From contig CP030887.1 of the NCBI GenBank assembly GCA_006969905.1, forward strand, positions 992,001 to 1,056,000: a stretch of 64,000 nt of DNA. The letters run 5' to 3'. Source of the DNA: Balneolaceae bacterium (GTDB taxonomy: Bacteria; Bacteroidota; Rhodothermia; Balneolales; Balneolaceae). Made by a program: the position numbers and the translations under genes. Below the pieces are notes generated by a model, which had not been told where the DNA came from, ran no database searches, and saw nothing but the letters and a program-made list of their open reading frames with translations. Every line of letters starts with the position of its first letter. Positions within the stretch are counted from its first letter, which is position 1. Positions 7,857 through 16,844 of this stretch are shown here, in pieces.

Positions 7857-8360
7857 TTAAGGTTTCGGTTTTAAACCTGACTCCCAAAGTGCAGGCATTA
7901 TTGTTCTACTTTTTAAATTACTAGGCATATTACAGCTGTCATCCGAATACATTTCAACAATAATTTGACTACTTCCTTGCCATATAAATTCCATATTGGT
8001 TACAGCACTGCATCCACCAACCTTTGTATTAAACTCCCTGTAATAATTAATTAGGCTATCAATGGGAGTTACAAAACTGCTATTAATTAAAGATGAATCT
8101 AAAATTGAACTTTGAGGAAGCTCCGTATATGGATCAAGTCTGAAGATTTTGAATGTGCTATCGCTTTCTTTAATAAACTGGTAAGCACCACCAAGATTTG
8201 ATCTTTCACCAACTGAAAGCGGAATGTGACCTCCATAATCTAAAAAAGTTAGAGATTCACCAACTTCCATTTTAGCAATACTTGGCAGTGAATAATCTGT
8301 CTCGTTTTCACTACAGCTGACAATCGAATACAGAAGTAATATGGTTAAGACAAGTCTCAT
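7857..8360 (-). CDS. lipoprotein of the first cassette (167 aa)
   Basis: This is the first cassette after attI and so the one most exposed to an array promoter. The N-terminus LTILLLYSIVSCSEN gives a lipobox with Cys at residue 16. The rest is a soluble domain with three further Cys residues, two of which (GGCSAV, DDSCNM) may form a disulfide. No family is recognised. The ATG at 8358-8360 lies 11 bases from the recombination core, so little 5' untranslated sequence belongs to the cassette. Confidence 0.75.
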   Translation of the reverse strand: MRLVLTILLLYSIVSCSENETDYSLPSIAKMEVGESLTFLDYGGHIPLSVGERSNLGGAYQFIKESDSTFKIFRLDPYTELPQSSILDSSLINSSFVTPIDSLINYYREFNTKVGGCSAVTNMEFIWQGSSQIIVEMYSDDSCNMPSNLKSRTIMPALWESGLKPKP

Positions 8361-8412
8361 TTAGCATGCAACATAACATATTATTATACAATTAAGGTTT
8401 TGCTCATCTACA

Positions 8413-8425
8413 TTCAATAAAATCC
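8413..8425. repeat. direct repeat TTCAATAAAATCC, copy 1
   Basis: This is an exact 13-bp copy of 8497-8509, in the same orientation and 84 bp away, within the attI region. It may be an integrase or regulator binding site; that role is inferred from position only. Confidence 0.6.
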
Positions 8426-8496
8426 GGTAAACAAATTATTCAGCCTGATAACAAAGAATTCAGAATGTTATTGAAAGTAAATCGACGATTTCTAGT

Positions 8497-8509
8497 TTCA
8501 ATAAAATCC
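8497..8509. repeat. direct repeat TTCAATAAAATCC, copy 2
   Basis: This is an exact 13-bp copy of 8413-8425. It lies 72 bases upstream of the intI start codon, so binding here could also affect intI transcription. Confidence 0.6.
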
Positions 8510-8580
8510 TAAAAATTGTAAGGACTTCACCTGTAACTGATCTGACAATATACTCAACGGGTAAACAAAAACAAGAGCCA

Positions 8581-9543
8581 ATGGGTAAACCTAAACTACT
8601 GGAAAGTATTCGATCAGAAATCAGAAGGAGAAATTATAGCTACAGAACCGAGCAGGCTTATATTGGCTGGGTGGTCAGATATGTTCGTTATCACGGAACA
8701 AAACACCCAAATGAACTTGGGGATAGGCAGGTGGAAAAGTTTTTAAATCACCTGGCCAACGAACGGAATGTATCGGCATCCACACAAAATCAGGCGTTAT
8801 CAGCTCTGGTATTCTTATATAAGGATGTGCTGCAGCGTAAAGAGCTACGCCTCCACAACCTGGAGAGAGCAAAAAAGCCAAAACACTTGCCGGTCGTCCT
8901 CTCGATCGAAGAAGCCAAACAATTATTCAATCATCTTGACGGTCTATCCAAAACCACCGCACAGTTACTATATGGCGCCGGACTCAGACTTTCAGAATGC
9001 CTTAGACTAAGGGTCCAGGATATAGATTTCGAATACAAACAGCTTTGGGTACGTTCGGGTAAGGGGCAAAAGGATAGAATTTCACTCCTGCCAAATGCTT
9101 CTATAGAAGAATTAAAGAAACAAATTGAGAAAGTAAACAGGCTGCACCAGGGAGACCTTAAAAAAGGTATGGGGAAAGCGATACTGCCCAAATCACTGGC
9201 AATTAAATACAAAAATGAAGCGTCTGAACTCAGATGGCAATATGTGTTCCCGTCTCTCAGGTATTCGAAAGATCCGCGATCCGGGCGGTATCATAGATAT
9301 CACATTTCCACCCAATGGATCAATTCAAAAATTAAAAAAGCGGCTAAAAAGGCAAAGATATCAAAAAAAGTATCAGCGCATACGCTGCGGCACAGTTTCG
9401 CAACCCACCTTCTGCAAAACGGATATGACATCAGAACAGTTCAGGAGCTGTTGGGGCATAAAAACCTGAAGACGACAATGATTTATACCCATGTACTCAA
9501 CAAGGGCGGCAATTACATCAAAAGCCCAGTGGATGTGTTATAA
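8581..9543 (+). CDS. intI: integron integrase IntI
   Basis: A tyrosine recombinase of 320 aa that recombines attC sites with attI to insert or excise gene cassettes. The catalytic set is visible: Arg136 (GAGLRLSE), Lys161 or 164, His267 and Arg270 (AHTLRHS), His293 (LGHKN) and Tyr302 (IYTHV). Each of these is offset by ten from IntI1 numbering. The IntI-specific insert that separates integron integrases from XerC/D is present at about 195-240 ([35 protein letters not shown]). It is divergent from the cassettes, the classical layout. The gene is full length with no disruptions, so it is probably functional. No LexA-type box was recognised upstream. Confidence 0.96.
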   Translation: MGKPKLLESIRSEIRRRNYSYRTEQAYIGWVVRYVRYHGTKHPNELGDRQVEKFLNHLANERNVSASTQNQALSALVFLYKDVLQRKELRLHNLERAKKPKHLPVVLSIEEAKQLFNHLDGLSKTTAQLLYGAGLRLSECLRLRVQDIDFEYKQLWVRSGKGQKDRISLLPNASIEELKKQIEKVNRLHQGDLKKGMGKAILPKSLAIKYKNEASELRWQYVFPSLRYSKDPRSGRYHRYHISTQWINSKIKKAAKKAKISKKVSAHTLRHSFATHLLQNGYDIRTVQELLGHKNLKTTMIYTHVLNKGGNYIKSPVDVL

Positions 9544-9620
9544 CCCTTTGCGAGGAGCGTATGCGACGAAGCAATCTCCTAGTGTAGATCAAGGAGATCA
9601 CTTCGCTTCGCTCGTGAATG
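9544..9620. repeat. palindromic ~80-bp repeat, copy 1
   Basis: It shares most of its sequence with 9942-10027: TTTGCGAGGA, GACGAAGCAATCTCCTAGTG, GGAGATCACTTCGCT and CTCGTGAATG in the same order. CGAAGCAATCTCCT can pair with AGGAGATCACTTCG within the copy, so each copy can form a hairpin. It begins just after the intI stop codon and precedes the broken GIY-YIG gene. Confidence 0.8.
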
Positions 9621-9635
9621 AAAATCAAAAAAACA

Positions 9636-9936
9636 ATGGAACTTGATAAAGCATATCATACCTATCTGATGGCCAATAAACACTGAACAGTTATTTACAT
9701 CGGAAAACATCGGATTTATTGAAAAGAGTGACTGAGCACAAAAAGAAGCTAAAACCAAAAAGTTTTACGGCACGATATAATGTAGATCGGTTGGTTTACT
9801 TTGAAGGGTTTTCTACGATAGAAGAAGCCAGCCAGAACACCGGATAAAAGCGGGTTCCAGGCAAAAGAAAATTGAATTGATAGAAAAGAATAATCCTGAA
9901 TGGAAAGATTTGAGTGAAGGCCGGGATTTATTGTAG
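9636..9936 (+). pseudogene. decayed GIY-YIG nuclease gene
   Basis: Reading three frames in turn restores a ~95-aa GIY-YIG (UPF0213/YhbQ-like) protein. ATG at 9636 opens MELDKAYHTYLMANKH, followed by an in-frame TGA and then TVIYIGK. A frame shift gives SDLLKRVTEHKKK and RYNVDRLVYFEGFSTIEEAS. A second shift gives HRIKAGSRQKKIELIEKNNP and an end at TAG 9934-9936. At least one stop and two frameshifts mean no intact product. Intact relatives are small single-domain nucleases; one is present at 58836-59096. It is flanked by two copies of a palindromic repeat in the same orientation. Confidence 0.85.
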
Positions 9937-9941
9937 TCGCC

Positions 9942-10027
9942 CCCTTTGCGAGGATCCCGATACTTCGGGAGACGAAGCAATCTCCTAGTGTCGATCACGG
10001 AGATCACTTCGCTAACGCTCGTGAATG
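9942..10027. repeat. palindromic ~80-bp repeat, copy 2
   Basis: This is the second copy of the 9544-9620 repeat, in the same orientation. It has a small insertion that forms its own hairpin (ATCCCGATACTTCGGGA). Together the copies bracket the decayed GIY-YIG gene. The copy ends a few bases before the end of metK on the other strand. Confidence 0.8.
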
Positions 10028-10029
10028 TG

Positions 10030-11154
10030 TTACCCCAACCTATCCACAAAATCGAGCTTCTCCCAGGGGAATTCCTCTCGACCAAAGTGGCCATACGCTG
10101 CCGTTGGTTGGTAAATAGGCCGCTTTAGATCAAAGCGCTCAATAATGCCTTTCGGCGTACAATCAAAGGTCTTTTCTACCAGGTGAGCCAGCTCTATATC
10201 GCTCATTTTCCCGGTGCCATAGCTGTTTACATTTATAGATACGGGATCAACCACCCCAATTGCATAGGCTAGCTGTATAAGACATTCATCAGCTAAACCA
10301 GCAGCGACAATATTTTTTGCTATGTGCCGGGCGGCATAAGCGGCACTTCGATCCACCTTAGAAGGATCCTTACCTGAAAAGGCACCACCGCCATGAGCAC
10401 CAAATCCACCATAAGTATCCACAATAATTTTACGCCCGGTCAGCCCGGTGTCTCCATGAGGCCCGCCAATTACGAACTTCCCCGTGGGATTTATATGGTA
10501 GAGCGTTTCCTCATCAATCAGCTCAGCAGGGATTACATTTTTGATAAGGTGATTTTTGATATCGGCATGAATTTGTTTTTGCTCTATCCCATCATCATGT
10601 TGGGTGGAGAGAACAATGGTATGAATGCGTTTCGGGTTCCCGGCCTCATCATACTCAATGGTAACCTGGCTTTTATTATCGGGCCCAAGGTACGGCATGA
10701 GATCAGTCTCCTTACGGATTCGCGCCAACTCTTTTAACAGGTTATGTGAAAACTGAAGGGGCATAGGCATAAACTCGGGGGTTTGCCGGGTTGCAAAACC
10801 GAACATCATTCCCTGGTCTCCCGCGCCCTCACGGTCTACCCCCATGGCTATATCCGGGCTTTGGGTATGGATGGTGGAAAGCACCCCACAACTTTCCGAA
10901 TCAAAACGATACGAAGCTTTCGTGTAACCAATCTTTTTGATGACCTCACGGACAATTTCCTGTACATCTACATACGCTTCGGTGGTTACTTCCCCGGAAA
11001 CAACAGCAAGACCGGTGGTTACAAGTGTTTCAACGGCCACCCTTGATTCCGGGTCCTGGCTAAGCATAGCGTCAAGAATAGCGTCTGATATTTGATCGGC
11101 CACTTTATCCGGATGGCCTTCGGATACTGATTCGGAAGTAAATAGTTTTTTCAT
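10030..11154 (-). CDS. metK: S-adenosylmethionine synthetase
   Basis: Makes S-adenosylmethionine from ATP and methionine in the cytoplasm. Diagnostic motifs are visible: the N-terminal [20 protein letters not shown], the hexapeptide GAGDQG at about residue 117 and the phosphate loop [19 protein letters not shown] at about 255. The 374-aa length is normal for the family. The start at 11154 precedes the canonical [13 protein letters not shown] opening. The 78-bp gap to ruvB holds no SAM riboswitch that I can recognise. The gene is on the same strand as ruvB and could be cotranscribed with it. Confidence 0.97.
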   Translation of the reverse strand: MKKLFTSESVSEGHPDKVADQISDAILDAMLSQDPESRVAVETLVTTGLAVVSGEVTTEAYVDVQEIVREVIKKIGYTKASYRFDSESCGVLSTIHTQSPDIAMGVDREGAGDQGMMFGFATRQTPEFMPMPLQFSHNLLKELARIRKETDLMPYLGPDNKSQVTIEYDEAGNPKRIHTIVLSTQHDDGIEQKQIHADIKNHLIKNVIPAELIDEETLYHINPTGKFVIGGPHGDTGLTGRKIIVDTYGGFGAHGGGAFSGKDPSKVDRSAAYAARHIAKNIVAAGLADECLIQLAYAIGVVDPVSINVNSYGTGKMSDIELAHLVEKTFDCTPKGIIERFDLKRPIYQPTAAYGHFGREEFPWEKLDFVDRLG

Positions 11155-11232
11155 TCGGAAATAAGTTCTTAGTAAGGTACTTTCGGTTACGAAAAGAGCG
11201 CTAAAGGTAAGAAGTTTTGAAAAGAAAATGGA

Positions 11233-12249
11233 CTATGAATTGAATAAATCGGAAGCTTCTCCGGCTTTTGAAATTCCCAAATACTGGTAAGCCTTTTCTG
11301 TAGCAACGCGGCCCTTAGGTGTGCGATGAAGAAACCCTTCTTTAATCAAATAAGGCTCATATACTTCTTCAATGGTACCCTTGTCTTCGCCAACAGCCAC
11401 GGCAAGTGTTCCCAACCCAACAGGCCCGCCACTGTAGTTCTCAATGATAGCGCGGAGCATACGCGCATCCATTTCATCCAGACCATTAGAATCAACATCT
11501 AAAGCATTGAGGGCTTTGTCGGCGATGTCTTTATCAATGGAGGTAAGGCCGTCAACCTGGGCAAAATCGCGAGTTCGGCGAAGGAGTTTATTTACAATCC
11601 GTGGCGTTCCCCGGCTTCGGCTGGCAATCTCATGAGCTCCTGTTTCTGTAATGCCAAAGTTCATGATATCGGCAGAGCGCAAAGCAATTCGCTGGAGCAA
11701 TTCTACATCGTAATAATCCAGTCGCATGTCAATCCCAAAACGCGCTCTTAACGGGGCGGTGAGCATTCCTTTTCGGGTTGTTGCGCCTACAAGGGTAAAC
11801 CGGTTCAGGTCAATCTGGATACTCCTCGCATTGGGGCCGGAGTCAATCACAATATCGAGCCGAAAGTCTTCCATAGCAGAATACAGGTATTCTTCAATAA
11901 CCGGGTTAAGCCGGTGTATCTCGTCAATAAAAAGCACATCCCCTTCTTCCAGGTTGGTAAGCATTCCCGCAAGGTCGCCCGGCTTTTCCAATACCGGGCC
12001 GGTTGTAGGGCGAATATTAACACCCATCTCGTGTGCAATGATGTAAGAAAGTGTGGTTTTTCCTAATCCCGGAGGGCCGGATAAAATAACATGATCCAGG
12101 GCGTCTCTTCTTTGTTTAGCCGCTTTAATAAACACACCCAGGTTGGAAATAGCTTTGTATTGCCCGATAAACTCCTCGAGAGAAGAAGGACGAACGGATT
12201 GCTCAAAAGCGTCTTCTTTTTGCGATGGATTTAAGAGAGGATTATGCAC
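11233..12249 (-). CDS. ruvB: Holliday junction DNA helicase RuvB
   Basis: The AAA+ motor of the RuvABC branch-migration complex, acting in homologous recombination repair. Walker A is [10 protein letters not shown] at about residue 60 and Walker B is LFIDEIHR at about 110. Sensor 1 is LVGATTRKG, and the arginine-finger region is [17 protein letters not shown]-terminal winged-helix domain (about 260-330, [17 protein letters not shown]) binds DNA. The 338-aa length is typical. It is divergent from ppk with a ~90-bp gap. ruvA and ruvC are not in the window, which is common in this lineage. Confidence 0.97.
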   Translation of the reverse strand: MHNPLLNPSQKEDAFEQSVRPSSLEEFIGQYKAISNLGVFIKAAKQRRDALDHVILSGPPGLGKTTLSYIIAHEMGVNIRPTTGPVLEKPGDLAGMLTNLEEGDVLFIDEIHRLNPVIEEYLYSAMEDFRLDIVIDSGPNARSIQIDLNRFTLVGATTRKGMLTAPLRARFGIDMRLDYYDVELLQRIALRSADIMNFGITETGAHEIASRSRGTPRIVNKLLRRTRDFAQVDGLTSIDKDIADKALNALDVDSNGLDEMDARMLRAIIENYSGGPVGLGTLAVAVGEDKGTIEEVYEPYLIKEGFLHRTPKGRVATEKAYQYLGISKAGEASDLFNS

Positions 12250-12341
12250 AGTTTTTTGTGATGGATATGTTTACACTAATTTTATAGAATTATACTTAGT
12301 TTTCACACGAAATGCGTATGCAACTTTAACCCCGCTCTTTA

Positions 12342-14597
12342 ATGAACAAGCAATCATTTTCTCCGGACGAACTGGAATACGACCCCATAGAGGAACAGAA
12401 AAAAATCCGGGGCAAAAAAGTGGCTAACAAAAAGATGAATGAAATTCTTAAAGAGAAAGGAATGCATAAAGATTTAAGTTCCAGCGAACTCAAGATATTC
12501 GGGCCGGATTACTTTTTTAACTATGAGCTTAGTTGGCTTAAGTTTAATGAACGCGTTCTGGCAGAAGCACAAAGTGAAAAAAACAAGCTGTTGGAGCGGG
12601 TTAAGTTTATAGGTATTGTTTGCTCAAATCTGGATGAGTTTTTTCAAAAAAGAGTTGGGGGCCTGAAAAGACAACAGGCTGCAGGGGTTAACAAGCTTTC
12701 TGTTGACGGGATGTCTCCCTCTGATCAGCTAAAAGCGATCCGGGTTGAGGTTCTTAAAATGATTGAGGCCTACAGGGGGTGTTTCTTTGATGACTTAGTT
12801 CCTGCAATGGAAGAAAGGGGAATTATTATAAGGAGTTATGATGAGCTTACAGCCTACCAAAAGAAAGTCAGTGACCGGTATTTTACAAAGCAGATATACC
12901 CGATTATTACCCCACTTGCAGTAGATGAGTCACACCCATTCCCATTTATTTCAAACCAGAGCTTGTCTTTTGCCGTTGAGTTGCAAAACCCGAAGACAAA
13001 AGAAAAACTATTTGCAAGGATCAAAATTCCGGCAAATCGCCCGAGGCTTATTCAGGTGCAGCGCAGAGGAAATAAAGTAACTCTCATCCCCATTGAGGAT
13101 TTAATACACCATAAAGTAGAAGAGTTTTTCCGGGGAATGAATGTGCTCTCATGCCATCTCTTCAGGGTTACCAGGAACGCATCCATAGAGCGCAATGAAG
13201 AGGAAGCAGATGACTTGCTTGAGATAATTGAGGATGAACTAAAAGAGAGAAAATTTGCTCAAATAGTTCGCCTGGAGCTTGATGAAACAATGCCGAGGCA
13301 CATTAAGAAATACCTTATCAAAAACCTGAATATCAATTGGAATGATGTATATGAAATGAATGGCACCATTGGTTTGGTAGATGCTCTTCAGATTTCTTCA
13401 CTGCCAGGATTTCCAAAACTAAAATCCGAAAACTGGATTCCTGTGCTTCACCCCTCTATGAAGCACGAGCTGGATGAAGATATGCCAAGTATATTTGAAA
13501 CCATAAGAACGGGAGATTTTATGGTTCATCACCCATATCATAGTTTTGAGCTTACCACACAGCGATTTGTTGAAGAAGCAGCCAAAGACCCGAATGTTCT
13601 TGCTATAAAGCAAACACTCTATCGCACATCAAAAGATTCACCCTTAATGCATTCTTTAATGACAGCCGCAGAAGAGGGCAAGCAGGTAGCAGTTCTTGTG
13701 GAGATAAAAGCCCGGTTTGATGAGGAGAGGAATATTAGCTGGGCGCAAAGACTTGAAGATTTCGGAGTGCATGTTTCTTATGGAATACCAGGGTTAAAAA
13801 TTCATACCAAGCTTACCATGGTTGTTCGCGAAGAAGCGGAGGGATTAAAAACCTATTGTCACATTGGTACAGGAAATTACCATCCGGATACGGCGCAATT
13901 ATATGAAGACCTTGGGTATTTTACCTGTAACGAAACCCTGACTTCTGATGTAACAGATGTATTTAATTTACTTACAGGGTATGCTCCTGATCAAACTTTT
14001 GAAAAATTGATTGTAGCACCGAACCATATGCGGAAGCAAATGACGGACTACATAGAGTTTGAAACACAAGAAGCTTTAGAGGGGCGTTCAGCACGAATTA
14101 TTGCGAAGATGAACAGTCTGGAAGACCCGCTAATTATCCAGCGGTTATATGAAGCCTCCCAGGCAGGTGTAAAAATTGATTTAATTGTACGCGGGGTTTG
14201 CCGCCTTATCCCGGGAAAAGAGGGCTTAAGCGAAAATATCAAAGTTCATTCTGTTATAGGTCGCTTTTTGGAACACTCCAGAATCTACTATTTCGAAAAC
14301 GGCGGGAACCACATATATACCATTGGCTCAGCTGATTGGATGCACAGGAATCTGGATTCAAGAGTAGAAGCTATCACCCCAATAGATCCGCCGGAACTAA
14401 AAAAATACCTTCAGTTTTTGCTGAATGTATATTTAAGAGATAATGGACAGCGATGGACATTAAATGAAGACGGAAGCTATACCAAAATACAGCGCACAAA
14501 AGGTGAGACTAAAGTTGCTACACACAAAGTGCTTATGAATCATATGAAGGAGTCTCTTGATCCTATACCAATGGTTGAGGCACTAAAAAAAAGTTAA
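12342..14597 (+). CDS. ppk1: polyphosphate kinase 1
   Basis: Reversibly transfers the gamma-phosphate of ATP to polyphosphate. The N-terminal helical domain includes FNYELSWLKFNERVLAEA and CSNLDEFFQKRVGGLKRQ. The two PLD-like catalytic domains contain GLKIHTKLTM (with the His expected to be phosphorylated), CHIGTGNYHPDTAQLYEDLG and YTIGSADWMHRNLDSRVE. An unusual ~50-residue charged extension precedes the usual start, so the true start may be the ATG at residue 31. The 751-aa length is slightly long for the family. The 3' end overlaps the convergent TPR gene by four bases. Confidence 0.95.
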   Translation: MNKQSFSPDELEYDPIEEQKKIRGKKVANKKMNEILKEKGMHKDLSSSELKIFGPDYFFNYELSWLKFNERVLAEAQSEKNKLLERVKFIGIVCSNLDEFFQKRVGGLKRQQAAGVNKLSVDGMSPSDQLKAIRVEVLKMIEAYRGCFFDDLVPAMEERGIIIRSYDELTAYQKKVSDRYFTKQIYPIITPLAVDESHPFPFISNQSLSFAVELQNPKTKEKLFARIKIPANRPRLIQVQRRGNKVTLIPIEDLIHHKVEEFFRGMNVLSCHLFRVTRNASIERNEEEADDLLEIIEDELKERKFAQIVRLELDETMPRHIKKYLIKNLNINWNDVYEMNGTIGLVDALQISSLPGFPKLKSENWIPVLHPSMKHELDEDMPSIFETIRTGDFMVHHPYHSFELTTQRFVEEAAKDPNVLAIKQTLYRTSKDSPLMHSLMTAAEEGKQVAVLVEIKARFDEERNISWAQRLEDFGVHVSYGIPGLKIHTKLTMVVREEAEGLKTYCHIGTGNYHPDTAQLYEDLGYFTCNETLTSDVTDVFNLLTGYAPDQTFEKLIVAPNHMRKQMTDYIEFETQEALEGRSARIIAKMNSLEDPLIIQRLYEASQAGVKIDLIVRGVCRLIPGKEGLSENIKVHSVIGRFLEHSRIYYFENGGNHIYTIGSADWMHRNLDSRVEAITPIDPPELKKYLQFLLNVYLRDNGQRWTLNEDGSYTKIQRTKGETKVATHKVLMNHMKESLDPIPMVEALKKS

Positions 14598-15391
14598 TTA
14601 TCTGTTTGTGAGTCAAAATCTTCGAAATCTACTTTACCAAGATCATAGCTTAGTTTTTGGTAAAGCTTGAACGCAGCTGACCTAAAAACACCATCTTTAG
14701 AGTAAGCCTGCCCAACAGCTTCTAAGGCTTTTTCCAGCTGATCCGTATTGACGTATGCATTTCCAAGAAACCAATATGCTTTTTCTGAAATCATGCGATT
14801 ATCGGAGGCACGATCAAGAGACTGTAGAAAGGCATCAATTGCTTCTTGATATGCGCCATCGTTATAGTACAATATCCCTTTGTTTAAAAATGCTTTTGAG
14901 CCATAAGGTTCTACGTCATAATTTGTGATAATCTCATCAAAGAGTTCCATGGCCTGGTTATTATTTCCGGATAAAGCCGCTTTAAAACCCAGGTTCAATA
15001 AAGAGTCGGGAATAGTCACAACCATATCTTTAGAGCGGATCCCCTCCGAAGACTCAATTTGGTCGGCTTTTATAGAGCTGATTATAAACTGGTTTAATTC
15101 TGTTGGGGGTTCCACTTTAAATAGCTGAACCAATGCAACCAATACAATTACAGCTGCGGCAGAAGCATGCCAAGCCCAATTCGGGAATTGCCGAATAAAA
15201 AACCTTTTTTGTTTTACTTCCTTTTTAAGGAGCTCCCTTACTCCTATTTCAATCTCAAGGTCTTCCAGTAAAGAAGGTTCTTTTGCAATTTCCTGCCATA
15301 AAGCTTCAATCTCATCTTTTTTAAGCTTACCCTTTATATAGGCATCAATTTGTTTGCGGATATGTTGATCTCCTAAACTTTCCATATTCAT
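14594..15391 (-). CDS. membrane-anchored TPR protein, probable sigma-factor partner (265 aa)
   Basis: The N-terminal ~65 residues (IDAYIKGKLKKDEIEALWQE, LEDLEIEIGVRELLKKE) resemble the cytoplasmic part of an anti-sigma factor. They are followed by one membrane helix at about 70-90 (WHASAAAVIVLVALVQLF). The periplasmic part carries tetratricopeptide repeats (ALSGNNNQAMELFDEII, AFLNKGILYYNDGAYQEAID, AYWFLGNAYVNTDQLEKAL). It lies directly downstream of an ECF-like sigma gene on the same strand, so an anti-sigma or signal-transducing role is inferred. It lacks a clear zinc-binding HxxxCxxC motif. Confidence 0.8.
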   Translation of the reverse strand: MNMESLGDQHIRKQIDAYIKGKLKKDEIEALWQEIAKEPSLLEDLEIEIGVRELLKKEVKQKRFFIRQFPNWAWHASAAAVIVLVALVQLFKVEPPTELNQFIISSIKADQIESSEGIRSKDMVVTIPDSLLNLGFKAALSGNNNQAMELFDEIITNYDVEPYGSKAFLNKGILYYNDGAYQEAIDAFLQSLDRASDNRMISEKAYWFLGNAYVNTDQLEKALEAVGQAYSKDGVFRSAAFKLYQKLSYDLGKVDFEDFDSQTDN

Positions 15392-15402
15392 AATTTAGAT
15401 TC

Positions 15403-15426
15403 AGAATGTATTGTCAAATACATTCT
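15403..15426 (-). promoter_or_regulatory. perfect hairpin 12 nt upstream of the TPR gene
   Basis: AGAATGTATT (15403-15412) and AATACATTCT (15417-15426) form a perfect 10-bp stem around a 4-base loop, between the sigma gene and its partner. On the minus strand it ends 11 bases before the start codon. It could mask ribosome access, stabilise a processed mRNA or serve as an operator. No T-run follows, so it is not a terminator. Confidence 0.55.
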
Positions 15427-15464
15427 GTTTTCCTGTAAGACCGTTTCATAGACCATTCCTTACA

Positions 15465-16010
15465 CTATAAAGCAATATTTTTGTTGATACATTCTTTTAA
15501 AAGCTGAATAATTCGGTGCTTCTTTGTCCATGCATTGTTTACGCTAATACCAAACCGCCCGGCTACGTCGGCAGCTTCATCTTCCGGGTTTTCAAGCCAA
15601 TAACAAATATATGCCTTATGGTCTTTCTTTAGTTTGCTTAAACAGTACTGTAGAATTTTTTGGCGCTCATCATCCAATAAACGCTCAAGCTGATCCCCAT
15701 TTTCGAAATGGACATCGGGTACATCATCGTAAACAGGTTCTCTTTTTTTGCCAAGCTGTTTTAAGTAGTCATTCTTAGCAGTAGTAAACATGTAATAAAT
15801 AATGGTATCGGGATTTTTAAGCTTATCATTTTTGATTTTTTGTATTGTCAAAAGAAGCGTGTTTTGTACAGAATCTTCTGCATCAAGCTGATCGGCCCCC
15901 ATCCTTACCATTAGGAACTTAATTAATACCCGGGATATAACAGGAGAGATCGTATTCAGGGCATCCTGATCTTCTTCTAGTATAGCAGTTACAAATTTTG
16001 AATAATCCAT
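15465..16010 (-). CDS. ECF-like sigma-70 family RNA polymerase sigma factor
   Basis: This 181-aa protein has region 2-like sequence (VRMGADQLDAEDSVQNTLLLTIQKI, then YYMFTTAKNDYLKQ) and a C-terminal region 4-like helix-turn-helix (DEAADVAGRFGISVNNAWTKKHRIIQLL). It redirects RNA polymerase to a target promoter set. The gene downstream encodes a membrane TPR protein that may hold it inactive. Similar sigma/TPR pairs in FCB genomes often lie near CHAT-domain genes, and one is found here at 18485-21424. The targets cannot be told from the sequence. Confidence 0.85.
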   Translation of the reverse strand: MDYSKFVTAILEEDQDALNTISPVISRVLIKFLMVRMGADQLDAEDSVQNTLLLTIQKIKNDKLKNPDTIIYYMFTTAKNDYLKQLGKKREPVYDDVPDVHFENGDQLERLLDDERQKILQYCLSKLKKDHKAYICYWLENPEDEAADVAGRFGISVNNAWTKKHRIIQLLKECINKNIAL

Positions 16011-16096
16011 AGGGCATTAATTGCTTAGAACTAAAATAAGGCAGTCTGGCAAAAAGAAAATTAAGAATTTTTGATTTCTAGGGGTTAGATTTAGAC

Positions 16097-16837
16097 ATGT
16101 ATCGCGTTCAGCTTAATAACTTTGAAGGCCCCCTGGACCTCTTGCTTTTCTTCATAAAGAGAGACGAACTGGATATCTATGACATCCCCATATCATATAT
16201 TACAGAACAATACCTGGAATACATTCATTTAATGGAAGAACTGGACCTGGATGTGGCCAGTGAGTTCATCCTTATGGCAAGTATGCTTATGTCAATAAAG
16301 GCCAAGATGATGTTGCCCAGGGAAGATTCTGATTTAGGAGATATTGACGAGAACGACCCAAGATACGAACTGGTACAAAGGCTTCTGGAATATAAAAGGT
16401 ACAAAGAGATGTCAATAAAAATGGCCGATTTAGATGAGGAGGCCAGAAAGCGATATTTAAGAGGATATCCGGAAGCAGATGATGTACAACAACAGGCCTC
16501 AGGAGAGGCACTTAAAGATGTGACACTTTTTGACCTTATTTCTGCATTCAGAAAAGTACTTACAGATATAGAACGGCAACGAATAGTCCATAAGGTTGAA
16601 AAAGTTGAAACCACGGTAGAAAAGCAATCGGAGTTTGTAATTCATGCTTTATCAAAAAAAGGGAGACAATCATTTGGTGCTTTATGTAAATCAATAACAA
16701 ACAGGATAGTTTTAGCTATTACCTTTTTGGCGATATTAGAAATGATAAAAGAGCAACAAATAAATTTATTTCTCGAAGAAGACCCGATGGAGTTTTATTT
16801 AGATTTAAAACCGGTAGATGAAATAATAGGAGCATAG
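16097..16837 (+). CDS. scpA: segregation and condensation protein A
   Basis: The kleisin subunit of the bacterial SMC-ScpAB condensin. The N-terminus MYRVQLNNFEGPLDLLLFFI is diagnostic, as is the following DIPISYITEQYLEYI and ILMASMLMSIKAKMMLPR. The C-terminal winged helix ends with VLAITFLAILEMIKEQQINLF. The 246-aa length is typical. It is followed eight bases later by an M28 peptidase gene, so the two may be cotranscribed. scpB is not in the window. Confidence 0.95.
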   Translation: MYRVQLNNFEGPLDLLLFFIKRDELDIYDIPISYITEQYLEYIHLMEELDLDVASEFILMASMLMSIKAKMMLPREDSDLGDIDENDPRYELVQRLLEYKRYKEMSIKMADLDEEARKRYLRGYPEADDVQQQASGEALKDVTLFDLISAFRKVLTDIERQRIVHKVEKVETTVEKQSEFVIHALSKKGRQSFGALCKSITNRIVLAITFLAILEMIKEQQINLFLEEDPMEFYLDLKPVDEIIGA

Positions 16838-16844
16838 AGAAAAC

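Larger units (their letters stand above)
8371..8560 (-). other. attI: attI recombination region
   Basis: The gap between the first cassette and intI is where an integron attachment site is expected. The junction core lies at 8371-8377 (GTTATGT on the minus strand). Non-coding sequence to the right contains a 13-bp direct repeat (8413-8425 and 8497-8509) and an ATAAC/GTTAT inverted pair at about 8449-8471. These are plausible integrase binding sites, but attI sites are poorly conserved and the outer limits are inferred. A TATAAT-like box on the minus strand at 8383-8388 could belong to the cassette promoter Pc; no good -35 box is seen at the right distance. Confidence 0.65.

Noticed and set aside
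1-8400. The repeated GGCGTTTAAGCGG / CCGCTTGAAACGC units as a CRISPR array
   Set aside because: Repeats are inverted pairs of 90-133 bp with whole genes between them and RYYYAAC/GTTRRRY ends, which is the pattern of attC sites. No cas genes are present.
8581-9543. XerC/XerD or phage integrase
   Set aside because: The IntI-specific insert (about residues 195-240) and adjacent attC array identify an integron integrase.
11155-11232. SAM riboswitch upstream of metK
   Set aside because: The 78-bp gap is too short and shows none of the SAM-I or SAM-II core motifs.
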